From Alkalibacterium sp. MB6 (GTDB taxonomy: Bacteria; Bacillota; Bacilli; Lactobacillales; Carnobacteriaceae_A): a stretch of DNA of 64,000 nt. Positions 46,274 through 56,015 of this stretch are shown piece after piece. The position numbers and the translations under genes were made by a program. How positions within the stretch are numbered: the first letter of the stretch is position 1; the number at the start of each line of letters is the position of its first letter. The notes under the pieces were generated by a model, which saw nothing but the letters and a program-made list of their open reading frames with translations, did no database searches and was not told where the DNA came from. The stretch covers positions 25,624-89,623 of the forward strand of contig NZ_PREX01000006.1 of the NCBI RefSeq assembly GCF_009935905.1, read 5' to 3'.

Positions 46274-47154
46274 GTTTAACGTTAGGTCTGATTGACCCTG
46301 TTGCTATCAGGCTTGGGCCGATTACAGTCGCTTGGTATGGATTGATTATAGTTATAGGCATGTTCCTAGCTGTTTGGTTAAGTATGAGAGAAGCTAATAA
46401 ACGTGGAATTGGGGAAGATTTTATTGTTGATTTGGCTTTTTGGATTATCCCTGCAGGTATTTTAGGTGCCAGATTGTATTATGTATTATTTGAGCTGCCG
46501 TCTTATCTGTCCAACCCTTTAAGCATTTTCTTTTTCTGGGAAGGTGGTTTGGCTATTTTTGGAGGCTTGATCGGTGGAGGACTCGTGCTTTTCTGGTATG
46601 CAAATAAAAAAAACGTGCCAGACTGGTTGGTATTAGACATATTGGCTCCCCACGTCATGTTAGCACAGGCAATCGGTCGATGGGGTAACTTTATAAATCA
46701 AGAAGCGCACGGTGGGCCAGTATCCAGAGAATTTCTTGAACGTTTAAGGCTACCGAACGTTATTGTCGAACAAATGAATATACGTGGAACCTACTATCAT
46801 CCAACTTTTTTATATGAATCGCTTTGGAATCTCATAGGATTTACTATTTTGATGGTTCTAAGAGCCAAGACAAAGCTTTTCAGAAGAGGAGAAGTCTTCT
46901 TATCTTATCTGGCATGGTACGGACTGGGGCGTTTATTCATTGAAGGAATGAGAACAGACAGTTTGTATTTAGGGCCTTTTCGAGTGTCGCAACTGTTATC
47001 AGTCATTTTATTAGTCGGAAGTATTGGATTGATTATTTATAGAAGACACTATGTGTATCCAACACCTCCTTACTATACAGACGGTACAGCACCAGAAAAG
47101 GAATTTGAAGCTAAACGAAAAAAATATGAATCAAAACAGAAAAACAATAGATAA
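46270..47154 (+). CDS. lgt: Prolipoprotein diacylglyceryl transferase
   Basis: This 294-residue polytopic membrane enzyme transfers diacylglycerol from phosphatidylglycerol to the lipobox cysteine of prolipoproteins. The Lgt signature GRWGNFINQEAHGG lies near residue 136, and IPAGILGARLYYVLFE and HPTFLYESLWNLIGF are in place. The C-terminus is basic and cytosolic. It overlaps hprK by 4 nt and is 21 nt upstream of gpsA. It would process the lipoprotein encoded at 58651 and PotD. Confidence 0.96.
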   Translation: MSLTLGLIDPVAIRLGPITVAWYGLIIVIGMFLAVWLSMREANKRGIGEDFIVDLAFWIIPAGILGARLYYVLFELPSYLSNPLSIFFFWEGGLAIFGGLIGGGLVLFWYANKKNVPDWLVLDILAPHVMLAQAIGRWGNFINQEAHGGPVSREFLERLRLPNVIVEQMNIRGTYYHPTFLYESLWNLIGFTILMVLRAKTKLFRRGEVFLSYLAWYGLGRLFIEGMRTDSLYLGPFRVSQLLSVILLVGSIGLIIYRRHYVYPTPPYYTDGTAPEKEFEAKRKKYESKQKNNR

Positions 47155-47175
47155 TGTTGAAAAGGAGAGACTGCC

Positions 47176-48177
47176 GTGGAAAGCAATATTGCTGTGTTAG
47201 GGGCTGGCTCCTGGGGAAGTGCGTTGGCAAATGTACTTTTCGAAAATGGACACCAAGTAACCTTATGGACCAGAGATGAGAAGCAGTGTGAAGAAATAAA
47301 TACGGACCACACGAATCAACACTATTTACCTGGCTTTACATTTCCAAAAAAATTAAAGGCCACGACAGATTTATCCGAAGCCGTTAGGGAAGTAAACGTT
47401 GTTTTATTCGTCATACCTACTAAAGGCATCAGGCAGTTGAGTAAACAAGTAAATGAGTTGTTGGATAGAAAAGTAACGGTCATTCATGCGTCCAAAGGCT
47501 TGGAAGAAACGTCCTATAAGAGACTGTCGGAAGTCATCAGTGAAGAGATGTCGAATGAGGTAGTGAAAGGTATCGTTGCCTTATCTGGACCAAGTCACGC
47601 AGAAGAAGTGATTGCTAAAGATTTAACGACGATAACAGCAGCTTCAACCAATTTAGAAGCCGCTGCACTTGTTCAATCTCTTTTTATAAATGATTACTTT
47701 AGAGTGTATACGAATACCGATATCATTGGTGTCGAGATTGGTGCTGCTTTGAAAAACATTATTGCCTTAGGTGCGGGAGTCATTGCTGGACTGGGATATG
47801 GCGATAATGCGAAAGCAGGCTTGGTTACTAGAGGTTTAGCCGAAATTAGTCGTTTGGGTATAGAACTGGGAGCTGAACCATTGACTTTCATGGGTTTAAG
47901 TGGAGTTGGCGATCTCATTGTTACCTGTACTAGCCCGCATTCAAGAAACTGGCGAGCAGGATACCTAATCGGTCAAGGAAAACCTGTCGATACTGTACTA
48001 AGTGATATGGGAATGGTTGTTGAAGGTATTTTTACAACAAAAGCGGCTTACGAATTAGCTCGTACACATGCCATTGATATGCCTATAACTGAAGCTGTTT
48101 ATAGAGTTGTTTATGAAAAAGCAGATGTCGAATATGTTGTACTCAACTTAATGCAACGTGAAGGGAAGGCTGAATAG
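47176..48177 (+). CDS. gpsA: Glycerol-3-phosphate dehydrogenase [NAD(P)+]
   Basis: This 333-residue enzyme reduces dihydroxyacetone phosphate to glycerol-3-phosphate for phospholipids. The Rossmann GAGSWGSALA lies near residue 9, SGPSHAEEV near residue 139, EIGAALKNIIALGAG near residue 189 with the catalytic Lys, and GLSGVGDLIVTC near residue 240. The GTG start at 47176 follows AAAGGAGAG. It belongs to the hprK-lgt-gpsA-galU run with short gaps. Confidence 0.96.
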   Translation: MESNIAVLGAGSWGSALANVLFENGHQVTLWTRDEKQCEEINTDHTNQHYLPGFTFPKKLKATTDLSEAVREVNVVLFVIPTKGIRQLSKQVNELLDRKVTVIHASKGLEETSYKRLSEVISEEMSNEVVKGIVALSGPSHAEEVIAKDLTTITAASTNLEAAALVQSLFINDYFRVYTNTDIIGVEIGAALKNIIALGAGVIAGLGYGDNAKAGLVTRGLAEISRLGIELGAEPLTFMGLSGVGDLIVTCTSPHSRNWRAGYLIGQGKPVDTVLSDMGMVVEGIFTTKAAYELARTHAIDMPITEAVYRVVYEKADVEYVVLNLMQREGKAE

Positions 48178-48213
48178 CGCTTCTCATTATTTAAAGTCAA
48201 AGGAGATATAGAC

Positions 48214-49185
48214 ATGCAAAAAGTAAGGAAAGCGATTATTCCAGCAGCAGGTTACGGTACTCGTTTTTTGCCTGCCACAAAAGCGATGCCTAAAGAAATG
48301 ATACCTATTGTAGATAAACCCACCATTCAGTTTATTGTTGAAGAGGCTCTCGCTTCTGGTATTGAAGATATTTTAATTATTACTGGTAAATTAAAGCGAC
48401 CAATTGAGGATCACTTCGATTCCAATCCTGAACTTGAAGAAAACTTGAAAGCAAAAGGCAAGCATGAGTTACTTAAATTAGTAGAAGAAACAACGGGTCT
48501 AAACTTGTATTTTGTTAGACAACCTTACCCACTAGGCCTTGGTGATGCAGTTTTACAAGCTAAAGCCTTTGTAGGAAACGAGCCATTTGTCGTCATGCTT
48601 GGAGACGATGTCATGGCTGATGAAGTGCCTCTAACTAAGCAATTGATTGAAGGCTATGAAAAAACGAGTGCTTCAAATATTGCCGTGATGAGAGTGCCGC
48701 ATGAAGAAACATCAAACTACGGAATTATTGATCCGGAGGCAGAGGCAGAAGATGGGTTATACAATGTACGAAAATTCGTAGAAAAACCAAAACCTGAAGA
48801 TGCACCAAGTGACTTGGCGATTATCGGTCGTTATCTCTTAACACCAGAAATATTTGGTATACTAGAAACGCTTGAACCAGGGGTTGGTGGAGAAATTCAA
48901 TTGACTGACGCGATTGATCAATTGAATAAAACACAACGGGTATTCGCTAAAGAATTTAAAGGTGAGCGGTATGATGTTGGAGACAAGTTTGGATTTTTGA
49001 AAACAACCATTCAATATGGCTTGCAACACCCTGAAGTAAAAGATGGGTTAAGAGATTATATTTTATCATTGGCTAAGGAATTAGAGAGTGGACCATTCCA
49101 TAATAAAATGAGTGCACAAAGCAATGAAAAAAAAGAAGATAAGCCAGCAGAAGCTAAAGTAGATAAGCCAAAAAAAGAAAAATAG
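48214..49185 (+). CDS. galU: UTP-glucose-1-phosphate uridylyltransferase
   Basis: This 323-residue enzyme makes UDP-glucose for glycolipids, teichoic acid and capsule. It has [20 protein letters not shown] near residue 9, [13 protein letters not shown], the LGDDVM site near residue 130 and [11 protein letters not shown] near residue 190. The C-terminal 24 residues are Lys/Glu-rich and of low complexity ([20 protein letters not shown]), beyond the usual end of GalU. AAAGGAGA precedes the ATG. Pgm, which makes the glucose-1-phosphate substrate, is encoded 1.4 kb downstream. Confidence 0.96.
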   Translation: MQKVRKAIIPAAGYGTRFLPATKAMPKEMIPIVDKPTIQFIVEEALASGIEDILIITGKLKRPIEDHFDSNPELEENLKAKGKHELLKLVEETTGLNLYFVRQPYPLGLGDAVLQAKAFVGNEPFVVMLGDDVMADEVPLTKQLIEGYEKTSASNIAVMRVPHEETSNYGIIDPEAEAEDGLYNVRKFVEKPKPEDAPSDLAIIGRYLLTPEIFGILETLEPGVGGEIQLTDAIDQLNKTQRVFAKEFKGERYDVGDKFGFLKTTIQYGLQHPEVKDGLRDYILSLAKELESGPFHNKMSAQSNEKKEDKPAEAKVDKPKKEK

Positions 49186-49195
49186 TATGATAGTG

Positions 49196-49253
49196 AAAAG
49201 CTCCTTTTGTTACAAACAGGAAAGTGAGTACTGTTTGTGACAGAGGGGCTTTT
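49196..49253 (+). terminator. Terminator after galU
   Basis: AAAAGCTCC (49196-49204) pairs with GGGGCTTTT (49245-49253), with a further inner TTGTTACAAACAG/CTGTTTGTGACAG stem. Confidence 0.8.
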
Positions 49254-49257
49254 GCTC

Positions 49258-49285
49258 TTGACTATTATCCATAATTTGGTAAACT
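49258..49285 (+). promoter_or_regulatory. Promoter of trxB
   Basis: TTGACT (49258-49263) lies 16 nt from TAAACT (49280-49285), with an extended TGG before the -10. Confidence 0.6.
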
Positions 49286-49290
49286 AGTAG

Positions 49291-50331
<1,041 letters not shown>

Positions 50332-50348
50332 AGTCACCTTTTGTTGAA

Positions 50349-50411
50349 GCAACCCAAATGTTGAACCAGCGATTACAGTCCCTGGTTATCAAGTCTTGGG
50401 TTGTTTTTTTT
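50349..50411 (+). terminator. Terminator after trxB
   Basis: CAACCCAA (50350-50357) pairs with TTGGGTTG (50396-50403), with an inner AACCAG/CTGGTT stem and eight T. Confidence 0.92.
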
Positions 50412-50560
50412 CGGTTAATAATCGTACTCCTTTTCAGAACAAATGAAAGCCTTTTAGCGAAGACGTTAGATATGTATACGTAGACCATGCAAGATAAATA
50501 TAAAAGTGATACAATGATACTATAATTAAGTGAGACAATATTAAGAAATGAGGGAACAGT

Positions 50561-52285
50561 ATGGATTGGACAGACAGTTATCATACGTGGCTGAATAATG
50601 AATTCTTAGATGAAACATTAAGAGAGGAATTAAATGTAAATAGAGAAAATAAAACGTTGCTTGAGGATGCATTTTACACATCCTTAGAGTTTGGAACGGC
50701 CGGTATGAGAGGTATTATTGGAGCGGGAACGAACCGAATGAATAAGTATACCGTTCGACAAGCGACTGAAGGATTGGCTTTATTTATTGAAAACCAAGGT
50801 GAAGGGGCTAAAGAACGCGGTGTTGCGATTGCTTACGATTCTAGGCATATGTCAAAAGAGTTTGCTATAGAGTCGGCTAAAAAACTTGCTGCTCACGGAA
50901 TTCCTGCTTATGTATTCGAGGAACTGCGCCCAACTCCGGAGCTCTCTTTTGCTGTCAGACACTTGAAAGCCGCAGCTGGAATTATGATTACTGCCAGCCA
51001 CAATCCAGCAGAATATAATGGATACAAAGTTTACGGTGAAGATGGCGGACAACTGCCACCTAAAGAAGCTGATGAGTTAACATCTTATGTAAGAAGCGTA
51101 TCCGATATACTATCGATTGAGGCATTATCAGAAGAGGAAGCGCTGGAAAAAGGTTTATTAACGATGATTGGAAAAGAAGTTGACCGGGCTTATTTAGATG
51201 CAATGAGAACGGTTACGATTGATCCCGACTTAATTAACAGACAAGCCCGTGATATCAAAATTATTTTCACGCCTCTTCACGGAACAGGAAAGATGCTCGG
51301 AGAAAGAGCACTCAAGCAAGCAGGCTTCAAAAATGTCTCTTTAGTCAAAGAACAAGCTGAACCAGATCCAAACTTTTCGACGGTAAAATCACCCAACCCT
51401 GAAGATCCGGAAGCTTTCGCCCTAGCTATTGAGCAAGGTAAAGCAGAGGATGCAGATATATTGATAGCTACTGATCCAGATGCAGATAGATTGGGTATAG
51501 CTGTCAAAACATACAAGGACCACTATGAAGTTTTATCTGGTAATCAAATCGCAAGTTTAATGATTAACTATATATTAAAGGCACATGCTAAAAAAGAAAC
51601 GTTACCACTGAATAGTGTGATCATTAAGTCGATTGTATCAAGTGAATTGCCGACAGCCATTGCAGATAAATTTGGTGTGGAAAGTGTCGACGTCTTGACC
51701 GGATTTAAGTTTATTGCAGAAAAAATTAAAGAATACGAGCAGACTCATTCTCATACGTTTATGTTTGGATTTGAAGAGAGCTATGGGTATTTAGTTCAAC
51801 CCTTTGTAAGGGATAAAGATGCGATACAAGCCCTCATTATGGTTGCTGAAATGGCGGCACATTACAATGAAGAAGGCTTCAGTTTATTCGATGCCTTGCA
51901 CCAGCTCTATCATGAGTATGGTCACTTTAAAGAAAAAACCATATCAGTTACATTAAGTGGAATTGAAGGATCAAAGAAAATTAAAGCATTGATGAGTCAA
52001 TTAAGAGAGGATACACCTTCAGATTTCGGAAATATAAAAATTAAGTCAATCGAAGACTTTAAGGAACAAAAACGTATAGTTGATGGTGAAGAAGAAGCTA
52101 TTGATATGCCTAAAGCTGATGTGCTTAAATACACGCTGGCAGATGGTAGTTGGATTGCTGTTAGACCATCTGGTACGGAGCCTAAGATTAAGTTTTATAT
52201 TGCCGCATTTGACGAATCAGGTGTAGTTGTAGAAGAAAAAATGACTGCATTTGAAAAAGACATTAATACAATCTTAGAAAACTAA
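50561..52285 (+). CDS. pgm: Phosphoglucomutase/phosphomannomutase (PgcA type)
   Basis: This 574-residue enzyme of the alpha-D-phosphohexomutase family interconverts glucose-6- and glucose-1-phosphate. The phosphoserine loop TASHNPAEYNGYKVYG lies near residue 145, the metal loop DPDADRLG near residue 306, the sugar loop GFEESYGYL near residue 403 and RPSGTEPKIKFYI near residue 535. GAGGGA precedes the ATG. It supplies substrate to GalU. A long two-copy-type PgcA as in Bacillus is the closest match by length. Confidence 0.93.
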   Translation: MDWTDSYHTWLNNEFLDETLREELNVNRENKTLLEDAFYTSLEFGTAGMRGIIGAGTNRMNKYTVRQATEGLALFIENQGEGAKERGVAIAYDSRHMSKEFAIESAKKLAAHGIPAYVFEELRPTPELSFAVRHLKAAAGIMITASHNPAEYNGYKVYGEDGGQLPPKEADELTSYVRSVSDILSIEALSEEEALEKGLLTMIGKEVDRAYLDAMRTVTIDPDLINRQARDIKIIFTPLHGTGKMLGERALKQAGFKNVSLVKEQAEPDPNFSTVKSPNPEDPEAFALAIEQGKAEDADILIATDPDADRLGIAVKTYKDHYEVLSGNQIASLMINYILKAHAKKETLPLNSVIIKSIVSSELPTAIADKFGVESVDVLTGFKFIAEKIKEYEQTHSHTFMFGFEESYGYLVQPFVRDKDAIQALIMVAEMAAHYNEEGFSLFDALHQLYHEYGHFKEKTISVTLSGIEGSKKIKALMSQLREDTPSDFGNIKIKSIEDFKEQKRIVDGEEEAIDMPKADVLKYTLADGSWIAVRPSGTEPKIKFYIAAFDESGVVVEEKMTAFEKDINTILEN

Positions 52286-52293
52286 TCAACACA

Positions 52294-52340
52294 AAAATAA
52301 GCTTCTTGTAGGGGATACCTCTATGAGAAGCTTATTTTAT
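52294..52340 (+). terminator. Terminator after pgm
   Basis: AAAATAAGCTTCT pairs with AGAAGCTTATTTT (52326-52338), with inner pairing and a T-rich tail. Confidence 0.85.
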
Positions 52341-52515
52341 TGTCAGTTATAGTCAAGTTATGAATAAGTAACGACGATTTACTAGTTCCCTATACATGAC
52401 ACGCCTGGAATGTTATAATAAGCTAAGCTTTATAAAAGCATCTAGTCTTTTGAAGAGCAGACAATGAGTGGAAGGCCGCAATTTGCTTGAGACGACTTAT
52501 ACAGGAGTGATAAAG

Positions 52516-53403
52516 ATGACAGATCATTTAGAATTAGTAATTATTACCGGAATGAGCGGAGCAGGTAAAACTGTGGCTATGCAAAGTTTTGAAGATATGG
52601 GTTATTACTGTATCGATAATATGCCCCCTAATTTATTACCGACTTTCTGGAATTTAGTGAGAGAGTCAGGACAGTTTAGTAAAATTGCATTGGTTATGGA
52701 CTTACGAATGAAAGACTTTTTCGAAGAAATTGAACAAGCATTAAAAACGCTTGATGATTCACCGCATATAACGAGCCGCATTGTGTTTTTAGAGGCGACG
52801 GATATGGAACTAGTCTCCCGTTATAAAGAATCACGTCGCGTTCACCCTTTAGCTCGAAATGAACGAACAATTGAAGGGATTAAAAAAGAACGTGAATTAT
52901 TAAAAGAGATCAAAATGAAATCTCAGCTTGTGATTGATACAAGTGACTTAACACCACGCCAATTGCGTGAGAAATTAATTGGGAAATTCAAGACAAAAGA
53001 TAAAGAGATGTTTCGTGTTGAAATGGTTTCATTTGGATTTAAGTATGGGAGTCCCATTGATGCAGATATCGTTATGGATGTTCGCTTTTTACCCAATCCT
53101 CACTATATAGACGACTTAAGACCTAAAACAGGTTTGGAAAAAGAAGTCTATGATTATGTGATGCAACAAAAGGAAACAGAATCTTTCTATAAACATTTCA
53201 CGCAATTACTTGAAACGACATTACCAGGATATAAAAAAGAAGGAAAAAGCAATTTAACAATCGCGATTGGATGCACCGGAGGAAAGCACAGGTCTGTGGC
53301 GCTGGTGGAGCGTATTGCCAATAAAATAAAAGCAGATGGTTATCCTGTCAACATCTCACATCGAGATAAGGATAAAGTAAAGGAGTCCGTTGTACGATCA
53401 TGA
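52516..53403 (+). CDS. rapZ: RNase adapter / nucleotide-binding protein RapZ (YvcJ)
   Basis: This 295-residue protein has an N-terminal P-loop (TGMSGAGKTVAMQ near residue 11), a Walker B-like ALVMDLRM and a conserved C-terminal domain (FGFKYGSPIDADIVMDVRFLPNP, IGCTGGKHRSVALVE). In Bacillus, YvcJ affects competence and binds nucleotides; in E. coli RapZ directs glmZ RNA decay. The frame opens at 52468, but AGGAG before the ATG at 52516 (MTDHLELVI) fixes the start. It overlaps yvcK by 4 nt in the conserved rapZ-yvcK-whiA cluster. Confidence 0.95.
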   Translation: MTDHLELVIITGMSGAGKTVAMQSFEDMGYYCIDNMPPNLLPTFWNLVRESGQFSKIALVMDLRMKDFFEEIEQALKTLDDSPHITSRIVFLEATDMELVSRYKESRRVHPLARNERTIEGIKKERELLKEIKMKSQLVIDTSDLTPRQLREKLIGKFKTKDKEMFRVEMVSFGFKYGSPIDADIVMDVRFLPNPHYIDDLRPKTGLEKEVYDYVMQQKETESFYKHFTQLLETTLPGYKKEGKSNLTIAIGCTGGKHRSVALVERIANKIKADGYPVNISHRDKDKVKESVVRS

Positions 53404-54428
53404 ATAAATTAAAGCGAACAAAGAGAAAGCCAAAAATCGTCGTTATTGGTGGCGGCACAGGCCTTCCAGTCATATTAAAGAGTTTGAAAGAAAAAGATGC
53501 GGACGTCACAGCTATTGTGACTGTGGCGGATGATGGTGGAAGCAGTGGGGCATTGAGAAAAAGTTATAATGCTGTCCCCCCTGGAGATTTACGTAATGTG
53601 CTCTCTGCCTTATCCGATGTCCCTGAGATTCAAAAAGAGATCTTTCAATACCGCTTCAAGGCAAATGATCAAGCTTTATCAGGGCACACAATTGGGAATC
53701 TAATCATATCAGCCACAGCAGATTTGCGTGGAAATATATATGATGCCATCCAAATATTGGCGAACCTGATGCATGTCAAAGGGCATGTTTATCCTGCAGC
53801 GGAAGAACCATTAGTCTTGCATGCTCGCTATATTGATGGAAGCACTCAGTCTGGCGAATCGATGATACCAAAAAACGGTAAAATGATTGACGAGGTAGCG
53901 ATAACTTGTGTGGAAGAAGACAAACCTGTTAAAGCGGGAAGAGATGTTGTGCAAGCAATTCTGAACGCTGACATGGTTGTCTTAGGGCCAGGCAGCTTAT
54001 TTACAAGTATCTTGCCTAACTTGATGATTCCAGAAATTGGAAAAGCTGTAATGGAAACGGCTGCTAAAGTAGTCTATATATGTAATATCATGACCCAAAA
54101 AGGAGAAACGGAGGGGATGAATGACTGTGATCACATCCGTGTTCTGCATAAACATATGGGCGGGAAATTTGTTGATATCGCCTTAACTAATAATGGCGCC
54201 GTACCAAGTCAATACATTGAAAATGAGGCAACTGAAGAATACTTATTCCAAGTAGACCATGATTTCAAAGGACTAACAGAAGAAGTACCATTAATTATAT
54301 CAGACGATTTCCTTTCCTTTACTGAAAAAGGGGTTTACCACAATGGTGAGAAGGTCGCTGAAGAAATATTTAAAACGGCTTTTAACAGCCAAAGAAAACT
54401 AACTAAACAAATTAAACCTGTGCAATAA
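53400..54428 (+). CDS. yvcK: YvcK/GlmR family gluconeogenesis and cell-wall factor
   Basis: This 342-residue protein of the CofD-like family has [14 protein letters not shown] near residue 17, [12 protein letters not shown] near residue 42, the [12 protein letters not shown] region near residue 60 and [13 protein letters not shown] near residue 195. In Bacillus, YvcK/GlmR binds UDP-sugars and stimulates GlmS, linking carbon use to peptidoglycan precursors. It starts inside the rapZ stop and is 32 nt before whiA. Confidence 0.94.
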   Translation: MNKLKRTKRKPKIVVIGGGTGLPVILKSLKEKDADVTAIVTVADDGGSSGALRKSYNAVPPGDLRNVLSALSDVPEIQKEIFQYRFKANDQALSGHTIGNLIISATADLRGNIYDAIQILANLMHVKGHVYPAAEEPLVLHARYIDGSTQSGESMIPKNGKMIDEVAITCVEEDKPVKAGRDVVQAILNADMVVLGPGSLFTSILPNLMIPEIGKAVMETAAKVVYICNIMTQKGETEGMNDCDHIRVLHKHMGGKFVDIALTNNGAVPSQYIENEATEEYLFQVDHDFKGLTEEVPLIISDDFLSFTEKGVYHNGEKVAEEIFKTAFNSQRKLTKQIKPVQ

Positions 54429-54460
54429 ATGTTCTAAAAAAGAGGAAAGGAAGTGAAAAC

Positions 54461-55399
54461 GTGTCTTTTGCTTTTGATGTAAAAAAAGAATTAACGATGC
54501 TAGAAGTCCATCCAGAACATGCCAAGGCTGAGTTGGCTGCATTAATAAGAATGAATGGGTCGCTGAGCATAGTGAATCGCGATTTTTTATTGAATGTGCA
54601 AACAGAGAATGCGGCAACCGCTCGACGCATGTATACGTTAATCAAAGACAACTTCGGTGTAAGAGCTGAACTGCTTGTTCGAAAAAAGATGAAGTTGAAA
54701 AAAAATAATGTTTACATTGTGCGCTTGAAACAAGCAAGTAAACTGGTTTTAAAAGAATTAGGTATCATGGATGGCATGCTTTATAATGGTCATATTCCAG
54801 ATGAAATTAAACAGAACAGACAAAAAATCAAATCGTATCTTAGAGGAGCATTTTTAGCTAGTGGATCTGTGAACAGTCCCGATACCAGTCGATACCATTT
54901 AGAAATATATTCTAGTTACGAGCGCCATAATAATGATATTTGTGAGATGATGCAAGAATTTGGGATGAATGCTCGAGTCCACGAACGACGAAATGGTTAT
55001 ATTGTGTATTTGAAAGAAGCTGAAAAAATCGCTGACTTTTTAGCACTCATCGGTGCAACAAGTAGTATGTTCCGGTTTGAGGATGTGCGAATCGTTCGAG
55101 ATATGAGAAATTCAGTGAATCGGTTAGTTAACTGTGAAAATGCGAATATGAATAAAACCATTGATGCAGCCGGTAAGCAGATTGAAAACATTCGATTAAT
55201 TGAGCGCCATCAGGGGATGGATTCCCTGCCTGATAAATTAAGAGAAATAGCAGAACTTAGAATTCAATATCCTGATATTAGTTTGAAAGAATTAGGAGAA
55301 TTGGTACCTAACGGTGGTGTTTCTAAATCAGGTGTTAACCACCGACTAAGAAAAATAAATAAGATCGCTGATGAATTAAAAGAACGAACCAGCGTATAA
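54461..55399 (+). CDS. whiA: DNA-binding protein WhiA
   Basis: This 312-residue protein has a LAGLIDADG homing-endonuclease-like N-terminal part ([25 protein letters not shown] near residue 127, [17 protein letters not shown]) and a C-terminal helix-turn-helix ([25 protein letters not shown] near residue 272). WhiA influences division and chromosome segregation in Bacillus. It starts at a GTG (54461) after AAGGAAGTG. A strong terminator follows. Confidence 0.95.
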   Translation: MSFAFDVKKELTMLEVHPEHAKAELAALIRMNGSLSIVNRDFLLNVQTENAATARRMYTLIKDNFGVRAELLVRKKMKLKKNNVYIVRLKQASKLVLKELGIMDGMLYNGHIPDEIKQNRQKIKSYLRGAFLASGSVNSPDTSRYHLEIYSSYERHNNDICEMMQEFGMNARVHERRNGYIVYLKEAEKIADFLALIGATSSMFRFEDVRIVRDMRNSVNRLVNCENANMNKTIDAAGKQIENIRLIERHQGMDSLPDKLREIAELRIQYPDISLKELGELVPNGGVSKSGVNHRLRKINKIADELKERTSV

Positions 55400-55426
55400 A
55401 ATAGAACAATCAACTAAACGATCAAA

Positions 55427-55489
55427 TGAACAGAATGGTGAGAAAGACAGAACGGTAACGGTCTTTCGCTTATTCTGTTCGTTTTTTTG
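55427..55489 (+). terminator. Terminator after whiA
   Basis: GAACAGAAT (55428-55436) pairs with ATTCTGTTC (55472-55480) around an inner GAAAGAC/GTCTTTC stem, with a seven-T tail. Confidence 0.92.
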
Positions 55490-55593
55490 TTGTCCAAAAA
55501 AACATCAGTGAATATCTGTATATTTTTTACTTTATTCAAATACTACTAATTTAAGATTGTCTTATTTACAAGTAATGAAAACGGGATTATTGA

Positions 55594-55606
55594 GTGATTT
55601 AATCAC
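55594..55606. repeat. Perfect palindrome GTGATT-T-AATCAC
   Basis: A 6-1-6 inverted repeat, typical in size of a repressor half-site pair. It resembles a Rex core (GTGA...TCAC), but the spacing is one nucleotide short. The regulator is unknown. Confidence 0.4.
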
Positions 55607-55645
55607 GTAGTTGACTTAGAAGAGTACAAAGGAGTCACTTATCCG

Positions 55646-55673
55646 ATTCTCATTTGCAAGTCTCAATGAGAAT
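55646..55673. repeat. Perfect inverted repeat ATTCTCATT / AATGAGAAT
   Basis: Two 9-bp arms are separated by 10 nt, with no T run after them. The AATGAGAAT arms resemble Fur-type half-sites. It may be an operator or an RNA hairpin. Confidence 0.4.
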
Positions 55674-55809
55674 GCTAATAGAGACGAGAGCCAGTAATGA
55701 CTAATACCAGACTATGTTCATTATAATTAGTACAATTTGAAAATAAACGTCAAAAGGACGATTGAGTATTATTCACAAACTTTTAATTGGGGATATTAAG
55801 TAGCTAACT

Positions 55810-55828
55810 AATAATGATTATCATTTGT
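55810..55828. promoter_or_regulatory. Fur-box-like palindrome upstream of rnfC1
   Basis: The 19-mer centred on AATGATTATCATT matches 14 of 19 positions of the classical Fur consensus (GATAATGATAATCATTATC) by eye. It lies about 190 nt before the rnfC1 start. This suggests iron-responsive control, but related metalloregulators (PerR, Zur) cannot be excluded. Confidence 0.45.
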
Positions 55829-55960
55829 AATATTTTAGTCTTTTAATCGATTGAAAAGCCCGTTATGTCTTTACTTTAATTGCATAATTAGGTATTCTAA
55901 GAATAGATGATTTAGAAATTATTTGTGCCATTTTTATGTGAAAAACTGAATTTGTTGAGA

Positions 55961-55979
55961 TGATATAATCATAATCATT
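55961..55979 (+). promoter_or_regulatory. Extended -10 promoter of rnfC1 with a Fur-like half-site
   Basis: TGATATAAT (55961-55969) is an extended -10. Directly downstream ATAATCATT (55971-55979) matches one half of a Fur box, so a repressor there would block transcription of rnfC1-rnfD1. Confidence 0.5.
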
Positions 55980-56015
55980 CATTTATAGGTAAGGAATTTA
56001 AGAGGAGGAAAGGGA

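Larger units (their letters stand above)
55400..56015. other. 616-nt regulatory intergenic region before rnfC1
   Basis: No ORF is supported. The region holds the whiA terminator (55427-55489), a perfect 13-bp palindrome (55594-55606), a perfect 9-bp inverted repeat (55646-55673), a Fur-box-like palindrome (55810-55828) and a probable extended -10 overlapped by a second Fur-like half (55961-55979). Each is listed separately. The length is unusual for this compact genome. Confidence 0.6.

Noticed and set aside
55594..55606. Rex site upstream of rnfC1
   Set aside because: GTGATTTAATCAC has the right arms but 5 instead of 6 central bases, so it was listed as an unassigned palindrome rather than a Rex operator.
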